A stretch of DNA of 11,461 nt from Competibacteraceae bacterium UBA2792 (GTDB lineage Bacteria > Pseudomonadota > Gammaproteobacteria > Competibacterales > Competibacteraceae). The DNA is taken from positions 1 through 11,461 of the forward strand of contig DEHU01000307.1 of assembly GCA_002352125.1 (NCBI GenBank), read 5' to 3'. Shown here one piece after another: positions 1 to 7,564 of the stretch (the first letter of the stretch is position 1; each line of letters starts with the position of its first letter). The notes under the pieces were generated by a model. The model saw only the letters and a program-made list of their open reading frames with translations. It had not been told where the DNA came from and ran no database searches. The position numbers and the translations under genes were made by a program.

Positions 1-38
1 AAAATTATGGGTAATCGGATGCGTTAAAGGGACGCCAG

Positions 39-671
39 CTAAAGCTGCTCGTCGTATTTCTTCGAGTACAGCGCTTTAGCTTGGCCAATCCAATCCTCGC
101 GACGAATCCGACCGCCGAAATGGATCACTTCCGACTCCAGGTGATCGATATCGGAATCGGTTAGCGCGGCGAGCTGCCGATAGCTACAAATGCCGGCAGC
201 ATTCAGCTTGCTCTCCAGCACCGGCCCGATTCCGACGATCAGTTTCAGGTCGTCTTGTTTCCCTGGTCGAGTGGTGGTTGTGCTTGGCGCTCGCTGATCG
301 ATAGCCAGCGTCTTGAGTAGATCGTCAAGTTTTTCCAGGCGGCTGGCGATACTCTGCAAATCGTCGCGGGTCGGTACGCCCAGCCGTTTCAGGGCACGCG
401 ACACGCGTTCTTCGAATAATTGTTCCAAATTATCCAGCGCACCGGCCGCTCTGGTTCTGGCGCCGGCGACCATGCCGCGAACCTCCTCTACTCGCTCGCT
501 CACCTCACCCGCTTTTTCTTCAGCCAACTTCAAAGTCTGGTCTCGGATCTTTTCGCTTTCTTTGATGAGGGAATCTACCAATTTGCTGGTTTCTTTTTGT
601 GCCTTGCCCACCACGGTTTTGATTTGCTCGGCCATGGATTCGGAGATTTTCAGTTCGGTCTGGTCGCTCAT
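39..671 (-). CDS. Phasin (PHA granule-associated protein) with C-terminal helix-hairpin-helix domain
   Basis: A 210-residue protein. Residues about 5-125 are a charged, Ala/Glu/Lys-rich amphipathic coiled coil. The stretch around residues 86-115 (FEERV, then ALKRLGVPTRDDL) matches the signature of the PhaF/PhaI-type poly(hydroxyalkanoate) granule-associated family, whose members coat PHA storage granules. A Ser/Thr-rich linker (about 128-138) leads to residues 143-205, which contain a GIGP hairpin (147-150) and a GGRIRREDW segment. I recognise this as the HhH domain also found as a tail on some NuoE and ribosomal L21 proteins. I chose the ATG at 671 rather than the longer in-frame start at 728 because GAGGAG sits 6 nt before it and the protein then begins MSDQTEL. 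No PHA synthase or other pha gene is in the window. The phasin assignment is fairly sure; the role of the HhH tail (DNA or protein binding) is inference. Confidence 0.8.
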   Translation of the reverse strand: MSDQTELKISESMAEQIKTVVGKAQKETSKLVDSLIKESEKIRDQTLKLAEEKAGEVSERVEEVRGMVAGARTRAAGALDNLEQLFEERVSRALKRLGVPTRDDLQSIASRLEKLDDLLKTLAIDQRAPSTTTTRPGKQDDLKLIVGIGPVLESKLNAAGICSYRQLAALTDSDIDHLESEVIHFGGRIRREDWIGQAKALYSKKYDEQL

Positions 672-911
672 ATCGCACTCCTCGGATTTCGTCCAGATGC
701 TGGCGTACCTTTCGATAAACTTTAGCAATCCGCTCTAGTGCAAACACCCTAAACCAGCGTACACCCACATCATGCTCCGCGACCGCCTACGAATCGAACG
801 TCCCGCCTCTAGCTTGCTGTTTATGATAAAGTAGTTTGCAAATTTTCCGATTCCACCAAGCCAACGTGGTTCACTGGGTTAAATCCTATCCAAAACCACC
901 TCGATCATCCC
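672..911. promoter_or_regulatory. Divergent intergenic region between phasin and DUF349 genes
   Basis: These 240 bp must carry the promoters of both divergent genes. The only AT-rich island is about 818-846. It contains the near-palindrome TTTATGATAAA (821-831), which reads as TATGAT on the plus strand (822-827) and TATCAT on the minus strand; each is 5 of 6 to a sigma70 -10 box. Neither has a convincing -35 hexamer at 16-18 bp, so exact promoters are not resolved. On the minus strand TTGCAC near 740 is another weak -35 candidate nearer the phasin. The phasin has a good Shine-Dalgarno (GAGGAG); the DUF349 gene does not. Confidence 0.35.
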
Positions 912-3782
912 ATGATCCTAAGCCGTTTCCTCAAGCCCAAGTGGCAACATGCCGACCCCGAGACCCGCAAACAGGCCTTGCAGGAACTGAGCAATAACGA
1001 CCCGTCGCTCCTCGAGCTAGCTCAGCGAGACCCCGACCCGGCCGTTCGCCGCGCCGCGCTGGAACGCTTGGTCGATTTTGACCTGCTGCAAGGCATAGCC
1101 AACTCGGACGCCGATGCCAGTATTCGAGTCGCCGCTCAGAATCGCCAGTGGTCCTTGCTAACCGGCAAAGTTACCGATAGTCCTTCGTTGGCCTATCGAC
1201 TCGAACGATTGCGCCATAGCCAAGACATCGAGCTGGTGGAATTCTTGCTCCACCAAGCGGTTGAGCCGGAGTTGCGGCTGGCCGCGCTGGAACGAATCGA
1301 ATCGGAAGCATCGCTGGCTAAAATCGCAGTACAAGACCCGCACCAAGAACTGCGACTAGCCGCGCTGGAACGGATCAGCGATCCCGAACTACTCGATCAG
1401 ATTTCTCGCCAGAGCCGCAATCGGGATAAACGGCTACACCGCCGAGCCCGGGAGCGGCTAGATGCCTTGATCGATGCACGTTCGCGCATCGATCGCGTCG
1501 AACAGTTGTGCACCGAAATGGAACAATTGCCTTGGGACGGCGAAAGCGGCCCCAATGCTGGCCGATTTCCCAAGCTGGAACAGGAATGGCGCGATCAGGA
1601 AGCGGTCATCCCATCTGAACTACGAGAACGCTACGCCCAAGCGCGCGACCGGTTTCTGGCCGAGCGGCAAGCCAGCGCCAATCGCCGGGCTCAGCGGCTG
1701 GCACTGGTTTCTTCGCTGGAGGCGCTACTGGAGCGGCTATGCCAAGAAAACGAACCGAGCGTCGAACTTGCGGCAGCCATCCAATACGCCACCCATGATA
1801 CGCCGGCCGCCTGGAGCCAGCTCGGTCCAACCCAAGATGCCGAGAGCCGACGACTGGATTTGCGATTCCAGCAACTAAGCCACGATATTCGCGAAAGAGA
1901 GCGTACCCTGCACCGCAATCACGTTCGCGCCGAGCGCCTGCGCGACGTGTTACGACAGGCCGCAGCCCTGCTCGAACAACCCAGCGAGGTACGCAACATC
2001 GACCTCAAGCAACTGCGACAACGCTGGGAAGGGCTGGAACACCCCGAATCTCGCCAATTAGCCAGCGACCTGCAAAACCATCTCGACGGATTGTTCGATA
2101 AGTTGCGCGCTCGCCTGCAACGGCAAGTCCAGCAACGCGACCAGGAATGGCAGGATATCCAAGAACTGATCCAGCAACTCGAAACGGTGCTCGAAGAGGG
2201 CGAACTTCAGCAAGCTACCCATTTGCAAGAACAAGTTCGCCACCGGCTGAAACACAACATCGGGTTGACCCGCGCGCAAATGGCGATGACCGAGGAACGC
2301 ATCCAACATTGCGCTGGCCGCATCGGCGAACTGCGCGATTGGCGCCGCTGGGGCACCCACCAAGCCCGCGAACAGCTCTGTGTTACCGCCGAAAGCCTGG
2401 TCGGCCTAGAGGCTGATCCTGCCGATATCGCCCAACGCATCCAGCAAACCCGCGAAGCTTGGAAAGCTCTAGATCACCACGAAGGCGCCGCGCCCAAGGC
2501 GCTATGGAAACGCTTTAACGAGGCTTGCGAACGCGCTTATGCACCCTGTCAGGTTTATTTTGAAGCCCAAAATCGCGAGCGCCAGCAAAACCTTGAAAAG
2601 AAACAAGCGCTCTGTGACCAACTGGAACAGTTCGAAACCACCACTGACTGGCAAAAAGTGGACTGGCGCGAGGCGGATCGATTACGCCGTCGCACCCAAG
2701 AACAATGGTATAAGCTCGGGCCGGTCAACCGTACTGATCGCAAAAACCTGGATCGCCGCTTTCAGCAGATCTTGCGGCGTCTGGACTCACGTCTCGGCAC
2801 CGAACGAGACCGTGAGATACAGCGGCGCCAGCAACTCATCCATCGCATCCAATCCATCATCGAAAGCTCCGACCTGCGCGCCGCTATCGAAACCGCCAAG
2901 CGCGCCCAAGCCGAATGGCATCCGACCGTACAGGCCTCCCCCCGACAGGAACAGGCGCTGTGGAAGGAATTTCGCGCTGCTTGCGATACGGTGTTCGCGC
3001 GGCACCAGCTCGAACGGCAAGCCGCTGACACCGAACGGCAAACCAACCTGTCGCGCCGACTGGAACTGTGCGCGGAAGTCGAGTCCCTGGCTAGCATCGA
3101 CCACGAACAACTGACGCAAGCGCGGGCCCGGCTGCAGGCCGCACAGCACGAGTGGGATACTATCGGCCCCGTTCCCAAAGGCGAACAGCGCACTCTGGAA
3201 CAGCGTTTCGAGATGGCCATCCGACAATTCTCCCGGCACGAGCGTTTTTTACGCCGGACCAGCAGTCGAGAGACATTCAAGCACCTGCACGAACGATCTC
3301 GGCTCTGCGCACAACTGGAGGGGTTGCTCGCTACCGTGCCGGCGGATACCAGCCTGCTCGATCACGCTCGGCAAACCTGGGAAACTTTGCCGGCGCTGCC
3401 TGCTGCGGTGATGGAGCCGATCCAACAGCGGTTCGACACTATTATCCGCTCCTTGGTCGATGCTCCAGAGCAGGCTCGAAGCTTGCGGAGTAAACTGGAA
3501 CAAAATCTGGACAACAAACGGATTTGGTGCATCTGCATGGAAATCGCTGCCAGCGTGGAATCGCCACCCGAGTGCGCCCAGCAGCGGATGGAGTATCAAG
3601 TAGCCCGCCTGTCGGCTTCGCTTGCCGGCAACAGCACCGCCAAAACTGATGCGCTCTACGATCCCCGCCTGCTGCAAGAGCAATGGTGTTTAGCTGGAGC
3701 CTTGCCAGCCGAGGCGGAAGCCGAATTGGATGCTCGCTTCCTGCGCGCTTTACAGGCCTGGTGGCAACAGGAGGATGCCTGA
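912..3782 (+). CDS. Large HEAT-repeat / multi-DUF349 protein of unknown function
   Basis: A 956-residue soluble, highly charged, helix-rich protein with no signal peptide or membrane segment. Residues about 13-190 form HEAT-like repeats (recurring LAALERI and PAVRRAALERL helices). The rest is an array of DUF349-type units, each with a conserved Trp followed about 20-25 residues later by an RF or RY pair. The unit Trp residues are near 226, 301, 372, 517, 599, 669, 748, 823 and 925. The 145-residue gap between 372 and 517 equals two units, so one degenerate unit probably lies there. The N-terminus (SRFLKPKWQHADPETR) is typical of this proteobacterial family and supports the ATG at 912, although no Shine-Dalgarno is visible before it. 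The transporter gene starts 28 bp downstream and may be co-transcribed. The architecture suggests a scaffold or nucleic-acid/protein-binding rod; no function is established that I can name. Confidence 0.85.
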   Translation: MILSRFLKPKWQHADPETRKQALQELSNNDPSLLELAQRDPDPAVRRAALERLVDFDLLQGIANSDADASIRVAAQNRQWSLLTGKVTDSPSLAYRLERLRHSQDIELVEFLLHQAVEPELRLAALERIESEASLAKIAVQDPHQELRLAALERISDPELLDQISRQSRNRDKRLHRRARERLDALIDARSRIDRVEQLCTEMEQLPWDGESGPNAGRFPKLEQEWRDQEAVIPSELRERYAQARDRFLAERQASANRRAQRLALVSSLEALLERLCQENEPSVELAAAIQYATHDTPAAWSQLGPTQDAESRRLDLRFQQLSHDIRERERTLHRNHVRAERLRDVLRQAAALLEQPSEVRNIDLKQLRQRWEGLEHPESRQLASDLQNHLDGLFDKLRARLQRQVQQRDQEWQDIQELIQQLETVLEEGELQQATHLQEQVRHRLKHNIGLTRAQMAMTEERIQHCAGRIGELRDWRRWGTHQAREQLCVTAESLVGLEADPADIAQRIQQTREAWKALDHHEGAAPKALWKRFNEACERAYAPCQVYFEAQNRERQQNLEKKQALCDQLEQFETTTDWQKVDWREADRLRRRTQEQWYKLGPVNRTDRKNLDRRFQQILRRLDSRLGTERDREIQRRQQLIHRIQSIIESSDLRAAIETAKRAQAEWHPTVQASPRQEQALWKEFRAACDTVFARHQLERQAADTERQTNLSRRLELCAEVESLASIDHEQLTQARARLQAAQHEWDTIGPVPKGEQRTLEQRFEMAIRQFSRHERFLRRTSSRETFKHLHERSRLCAQLEGLLATVPADTSLLDHARQTWETLPALPAAVMEPIQQRFDTIIRSLVDAPEQARSLRSKLEQNLDNKRIWCICMEIAASVESPPECAQQRMEYQVARLSASLAGNSTAKTDALYDPRLLQEQWCLAGALPAEAEAELDARFLRALQAWWQQEDA

Positions 3783-3810
3783 AACCGTCTAACGGCAACG
3801 CCAGCTTGAT

Positions 3811-4692
3811 ATGAAATCCGGCGACCTGCTGTTGGCCTTGCTGGCTAACACCGCTTGGGCATTCAACTTTATTGCCGGCAAAGCCGGTGTCACCCATTTT
3901 CAGCCTTTCCTGTTCACCAGTCTGCGCTTCGCTGTTTTGCTGCTGGTACTCGTACCGTTTCTGCGTTGGATGCCGGGACGGATGCGCGGCGTGTTGGGAA
4001 TCGCATCGGTGCAGGGCATACTGCATTTCAGCTTGATATTCGCTGGCCTGAAAGCCAGCGGCGATATCGCTTCGATCGCTATCGCCAGCCAGTTGTACGT
4101 ACCTTTCTCGGCCTTGCTGGCGACCATCGTGCTGGGCGAAACCTGGAGCCGAAATCGACTATTCGGTATTGCCTCGGCGTTCGGCGGCGTGCTGGTAATC
4201 AGCTTGGACCCGGTGGTATTCCATCATTTGGACGCCCTCTTGTTGATCACCGCCGGCGCGATGGCGATGGCGGTGGCAACGATTCAGATGCGGCGCTTGC
4301 GCGGCGTCGGCGTGCTGGCCCTTCAAGGTTGGATCGCGTTGTGCGCCACGCCGGCGTTGACGTTGCTCTCGCTGCTGTTCGAGGACGGACAATGGGACGC
4401 CATACATTCCGCGACGATGTTGGAACTGGCAACACCAGTCTACTCGGCCTTGGGTGCCTCTTTGATCGGGCATGGCATTGTCTACCACCTGCTTGGCCGC
4501 TATCCGGTCAGCATCACTACCCCCCTCATGCTGCTGACTCCCGTATTAGCGGTCGCATTTGGGGTGTTGTTGTGGGGCGATGTCCTGACCTGGAGGTTGA
4601 TCTTGGGTGGTGCCATGACTTTGGCAGGTATCGTCGTGATCACCGTGCCCACGCGCACCGCCACGACCTTCAGCCAAGAGGCCGAGCGATAG
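3811..4692 (+). CDS. EamA-domain (DMT family) transporter
   Basis: A 293-residue, very hydrophobic protein with about ten membrane helices in two homologous halves, roughly residues 5-132 and 143-280, the normal layout of the drug/metabolite transporter superfamily. Family-like motifs are visible: the AWAFNFIAGKAG segment in helix 1, FTSLRFAVLLLV in helix 2, ASQLYVPFSALLATIVLGE at the end of the first half, and TTPLMLLTPVLAVAFG with a following LWGD in the second half. It sits in the inner membrane and probably exports or exchanges a small metabolite such as an amino acid; the substrate cannot be told from sequence. The ATG at 3811 has only a weak ribosome site, so coupling to the preceding gene 28 bp upstream is plausible. 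It ends 1 bp from the stop of the convergent phosphoribulokinase gene. Confidence 0.85.
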   Translation: MKSGDLLLALLANTAWAFNFIAGKAGVTHFQPFLFTSLRFAVLLLVLVPFLRWMPGRMRGVLGIASVQGILHFSLIFAGLKASGDIASIAIASQLYVPFSALLATIVLGETWSRNRLFGIASAFGGVLVISLDPVVFHHLDALLLITAGAMAMAVATIQMRRLRGVGVLALQGWIALCATPALTLLSLLFEDGQWDAIHSATMLELATPVYSALGASLIGHGIVYHLLGRYPVSITTPLMLLTPVLAVAFGVLLWGDVLTWRLILGGAMTLAGIVVITVPTRTATTFSQEAER

Positions 4693-4693
4693 C

Positions 4694-5563
4694 TTACAGC
4701 TCCCGCCGAACCAATCGTTCGATCAACGGCTGCAAAATGATTTCCATGGCAAATCCCATTTTGCCCCCCGGCACCACAATGGTATTTCGGCGCGACATGA
4801 ACGAGTCATGGATCATGTGCAACAAATTGACGAAATCCGGCTGCGTCTTGCGGGCATCCTTGAAACGGATCACCACGAAACTCTCGTCCAGCGTAGGAAT
4901 ATCGCGAGCCGTAAACGGATTGGAGGTATCCACCGTCGGCACTCGCTGAAAATTGATGTCGGTGCGCGAGAATTGCGGCACGATGTAATGCGTATAATCG
5001 TACATTCGCCGCAGAATGGTATCGGTCACTGCCTCGGGGCTGTAGCCACGCTCCGCAGTATCCCGATGTACCTTTTGAATCCATTCCAGGTTGACGATCG
5101 GCACCACGCCGATCAGCAAATCCACGTAGCGGGCGACGTTGACCTTATCGGTTACGACCCCACCATGCAGTCCTTCGTAAAACAGCAAATCGGTTTCGGC
5201 CGGCAACTGCGTCCACGGCGTGAAGGTACCCGGTTTTTGGCCAAAGTGCTGCGCTTCGTCCCAATTGTGCAGATAGTAGCGCCGCAATCCGGTGCCGCGC
5301 TCGCTGTATTCCATAAACAACGCTTCCAACCGGTCGAACAAGTTACCTTCTGGACCAAAATGGCTCAGATTGCGACCTTCAGCATGCGCTTGTTCGACCT
5401 GCCGTTGCATTTCCAGCCGGTCGTAGCGATGGAAGCTGTCGCCTTCGACGATGGCCGCGTTGATACCGTCCCGCCGGAAAATATGCTCCACCGCAACTCG
5501 AACCGTCGAGGTGCCGGCTCCAGACGAGCCGGTAATGGCAATAATAGGATGCTGTTTCGACAT
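4694..5563 (-). CDS. prk: Phosphoribulokinase, proteobacterial (class I) type
   Basis: A 289-residue cytoplasmic kinase that phosphorylates ribulose 5-phosphate to ribulose 1,5-bisphosphate, the Rubisco substrate. The P-loop GSSGAGTST is at residues 12-20. The EGDSFHRYDR segment supplies the catalytic Asp42 plus His45 and Arg49; Glu130 in FYEGLHGG is the second acidic residue; EWIQKVHRD (160-168) carries the conserved Lys164 and Arg167; VDTSNPF and VVPGGKM are also family marks. Length matches the octameric proteobacterial enzymes. I chose the ATG at 5563 because MSKQHPIIAITG aligns with family N-termini and GGAG lies 5 nt upstream; the longer reading frame to 5692 runs through the promoter and is not coding. 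No Rubisco or other Calvin-cycle gene is nearby, so this could serve autotrophy elsewhere in the genome or be the PrkB-type orphan known from enterobacteria. Confidence 0.92.
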   Translation of the reverse strand: MSKQHPIIAITGSSGAGTSTVRVAVEHIFRRDGINAAIVEGDSFHRYDRLEMQRQVEQAHAEGRNLSHFGPEGNLFDRLEALFMEYSERGTGLRRYYLHNWDEAQHFGQKPGTFTPWTQLPAETDLLFYEGLHGGVVTDKVNVARYVDLLIGVVPIVNLEWIQKVHRDTAERGYSPEAVTDTILRRMYDYTHYIVPQFSRTDINFQRVPTVDTSNPFTARDIPTLDESFVVIRFKDARKTQPDFVNLLHMIHDSFMSRRNTIVVPGGKMGFAMEIILQPLIERLVRREL

Positions 5564-5597
5564 AGCCGCTCCGGGCGGTGAACATCGGGCAGAAACT

Positions 5598-5626
5598 ATT
5601 ATAGCCAGACTTATATTGCAGTGCAG
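5598..5626 (-). promoter_or_regulatory. Candidate prk promoter
   Basis: On the minus strand a perfect TATAAT (-10, positions 5603-5598) lies 34 bp before the prk start codon. At 17 bp spacing the -35 position (5626-5621) reads CTGCAC, a poor hexamer, so basal activity may be low or activator-dependent. The implied transcription start is near 5591, giving a short leader. Spacing and box are seen directly; promoter activity is inferred. Confidence 0.6.
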
Positions 5627-5632
5627 CAATAT
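5613..5632. promoter_or_regulatory. Operator-like inverted repeat overlapping the prk -35 region
   Basis: ATATTGC (5613-5619) and GCAATAT (5626-5632) form a perfect 7+7 bp inverted repeat around a 6 bp spacer. It is centred about 31 bp upstream of the inferred transcription start. The inner TTGC-N6-GCAA contains a T-N11-A spacing, the loose signature of LysR-type regulators, and the LysR-type protein CbbR commonly controls Calvin-cycle genes. A repressor site would fit the position equally well. No regulator gene is in the window, so the partner is unknown. Confidence 0.5.
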
Positions 5633-5694
5633 CGACTCTATTCGCTCCTTGAAAGGGTATCGAAAAGCGACGAGCAGGTAGCGGAAGCACAATC

Positions 5695-5725
5695 AAAAAG
5701 CGGCGCAAATCGATTTCGCGCCGCT
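5695..5725 (-). terminator. Rho-independent terminator of the nuo operon
   Basis: AGCGGCGC (5699-5706) pairs perfectly with GCGCCGCT (5718-5725). The inner AAATC/GATTT also pairs, with one bulged C at 5717. Read on the minus strand the GC-rich stem is followed directly by a run of T (5699-5695). It begins 25 bp after the DUF2818 stop codon, so it ends the nuoK-L-M-N-DUF2818 transcript and insulates prk. On the plus strand there is no adjacent T run. Confidence 0.85.
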
Positions 5726-5750
5726 CCAGTTTTCGCTCCGCACGATATTT

Positions 5751-6080
5751 CTACCGGTCTTTCTGCGCCAGCAAACGCCGCAATTGGTAACGATAGATAA
5801 ATCCCGGTAGAGCTGCGACGGCGAACAGGCACAGCGTTACGGCGAAAAACTCCCAATCCTGCGTTTGGTTGGTTCCAGTCGTCTTGCGCTCGAATCCGAG
5901 TCCCATACCGACGATGAACCCATACAACAATCCCCACTCGATCAGCCGCCACCAGAAAGGCTTGGCTTGACCGTTCCGGCGAGCGATCATGAACAACCAG
6001 CGTTCGCTCAACCAAGGTAGATTGGCCGCTACGGCAGCCAACCCCAACCAAAGGACTACAACAATCTCGCGGGACAACAA
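5751..6080 (-). CDS. DUF2818 small membrane protein at the end of the nuo operon
   Basis: A 109-residue protein with three hydrophobic segments at about 5-23, 44-63 and 77-95. The AANLPWLSERW motif near residues 18-28 and the C-terminal LPGFIYRYQLRRL are typical of DUF2818, a family usually found directly after nuoN in beta- and some gammaproteobacteria. A link to complex I assembly or stability is inferred from that position only. The start is probably TTG at 6080 (or the next TTG at 6077). An in-frame stop lies at 6087-6089 and no ATG or GTG is available, so a rare start codon is forced. The gap to the nuoN stop codon is 1 nt, consistent with translational coupling. A terminator follows. 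Confidence 0.8.
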   Translation of the reverse strand: MLSREIVVVLWLGLAAVAANLPWLSERWLFMIARRNGQAKPFWWRLIEWGLLYGFIVGMGLGFERKTTGTNQTQDWEFFAVTLCLFAVAALPGFIYRYQLRRLLAQKDR

Positions 6081-6081
6081 A

Positions 6082-7521
6082 TTAATTCAGCAAAGCCGTA
6101 GAGCACCACGTCATCAACGCAGTCGGATACAAACCCAAAATGATCAGCAGTAAACCGTTCGCGCTGATTGCGATCTCGACATCGCGACCGACTTCGATCA
6201 ACTCGTTCCGTTCTGGCTTGTCGAAATACATACATTTGACCACGCGCAGATAGTAGAACGCCCCGATCACGGAGAACAACACACCGACAATGGCTAGCCA
6301 AACGAGCCCAACGTCGACAATCGCCTGCAACACCACCCACTTGGCGTAGAAGCCCGCCATGAAGGGAACGCCGGCCATAGACATCATCACAACCATCATC
6401 ACGAAGGCCAACCACGGACTACGATCATTCAAGCCCTTGAAGTCGTCGATATTTTCGGCTTCGAACCCGGTTCGGCTCAATAGGATCACCACGCCGAAAG
6501 CGCCGACCGCCATCAGAACATAAACGATGATGTAGAACATCGACGCCGAGTAACCCTCTGGCGTTCCCGCCAGAATGCCGAGCAACAGAAATCCGACATG
6601 AGAAATCGTCGAATAGGCCAACATGCGCTTGATATTGCTTTGAACGATGGCGACCAGATTCCCCAAGGCTATGGATAGCACCGATAGAATGACCAACATT
6701 TGCTGCCAATCGCCCTGCAGGTTACCGAATCCATCCACCAGAACTCGCATCACCAAGGCAAACGCTGCCAGCTTGGGGGCCGAACCAACATACAAAGTCA
6801 CCGATGTGGGAGCGCCCTGATAGACGTCCGGCAACCACATGTGGAACGGCACGGCGCCCAACTTAAACGATAGCCCCACCACCAAAAACACTAGCCCGAA
6901 CACCAGCACCAGATCATTCGTGCCTTGCCTGGCAACCGCATCGGCCACAACCTGGAGATCGATGCTGCCGGTCGCACCGTAGACCATCGAGATTCCATAC
7001 AACAACATGCCGGAAGCGAGCGACCCGAGCACGAAATATTTCATGGCCGCCTCAGAAGCAACCGGCGAATCCCGGTCGACCGCCACCAGCGCATACAAGG
7101 ACAGCGACAACAACTCCAGGCCCAAGTACACGCTGAGCAGGCTGTGGGCGGACACCATGACCATCATGCCCAGCACACCGAACAAACCCAGCACGTAGTA
7201 TTCGCCCTTGAACAAATCGCGTTGCCGCAAGTAATCGCGCGAGTACAGAAACGCAGCAGCAGAAGCTAGACAGATACAGAATTTGAGCAGGTCGCCCATG
7301 GCGTCCTTGACGTAGTGACCGAACATCGTGGTCGTTGGCGCTCGCGCATAGGTCAGCAGCACCAACAACGCCACGCCCAGTAGGGTCAGTTGCGCCAATC
7401 CGTAGGTAATGTGCCGCTGCCGCTGTTCCAGAAACACATCGATGACCAGCACCAAGCAAGTCATGGTCAGCAAAAATATTTCCGGCAATACCGGCATGAA
7501 ATCAGGGGCGACGAAGTTCAT
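6082..7521 (-). CDS. nuoN: NADH-quinone oxidoreductase subunit N
   Basis: A 479-residue inner-membrane subunit of complex I, one of three antiporter-like proton channels in the membrane arm, with about 14 helices. Key channel residues are present: Glu136 in [12 protein letters not shown] (helix 5), Lys220 in [10 protein letters not shown] (helix 7), Lys250 in GSAPK (helix 8) and Lys394 in FYAKW (helix 12). The family-typical [12 protein letters not shown] and [17 protein letters not shown] segments are intact, and length is normal. The ATG at 7521 has AGGGA 6 nt upstream. It lies 43 bp after nuoM and 1 nt before the DUF2818 gene. Confidence 0.96.
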   Translation of the reverse strand: MNFVAPDFMPVLPEIFLLTMTCLVLVIDVFLEQRQRHITYGLAQLTLLGVALLVLLTYARAPTTTMFGHYVKDAMGDLLKFCICLASAAAFLYSRDYLRQRDLFKGEYYVLGLFGVLGMMVMVSAHSLLSVYLGLELLSLSLYALVAVDRDSPVASEAAMKYFVLGSLASGMLLYGISMVYGATGSIDLQVVADAVARQGTNDLVLVFGLVFLVVGLSFKLGAVPFHMWLPDVYQGAPTSVTLYVGSAPKLAAFALVMRVLVDGFGNLQGDWQQMLVILSVLSIALGNLVAIVQSNIKRMLAYSTISHVGFLLLGILAGTPEGYSASMFYIIVYVLMAVGAFGVVILLSRTGFEAENIDDFKGLNDRSPWLAFVMMVVMMSMAGVPFMAGFYAKWVVLQAIVDVGLVWLAIVGVLFSVIGAFYYLRVVKCMYFDKPERNELIEVGRDVEIAISANGLLLIILGLYPTALMTWCSTALLN

Positions 7522-7564
7522 GGCGTTTCCCTATTCTTTGTTTCTTCTCTGCAACGGCGGGATA

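Noticed and set aside
1-38. Possible terminator or gene end downstream of the phasin
   Set aside because: The 38 bases contain no hairpin with a T run and are too short to say more.
672-728. 19-residue N-terminal extension of the phasin from an upstream ATG at 728
   Set aside because: The ATG at 671 has GAGGAG at ideal distance and gives a family-like N-terminus; the extension has no ribosome site and a different composition.
3855-4949. 364-codon plus-strand open frame overlapping eamA and prk
   Set aside because: Shadow frame: Arg- and His-rich, low-complexity protein without family features, overlapping two well-supported genes.
5564-5692. 43-residue N-terminal extension of phosphoribulokinase
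   Set aside because: It would translate the TATAAT box and palindrome; MSKQHPII at 5563 matches the family start and has its own GGAG.
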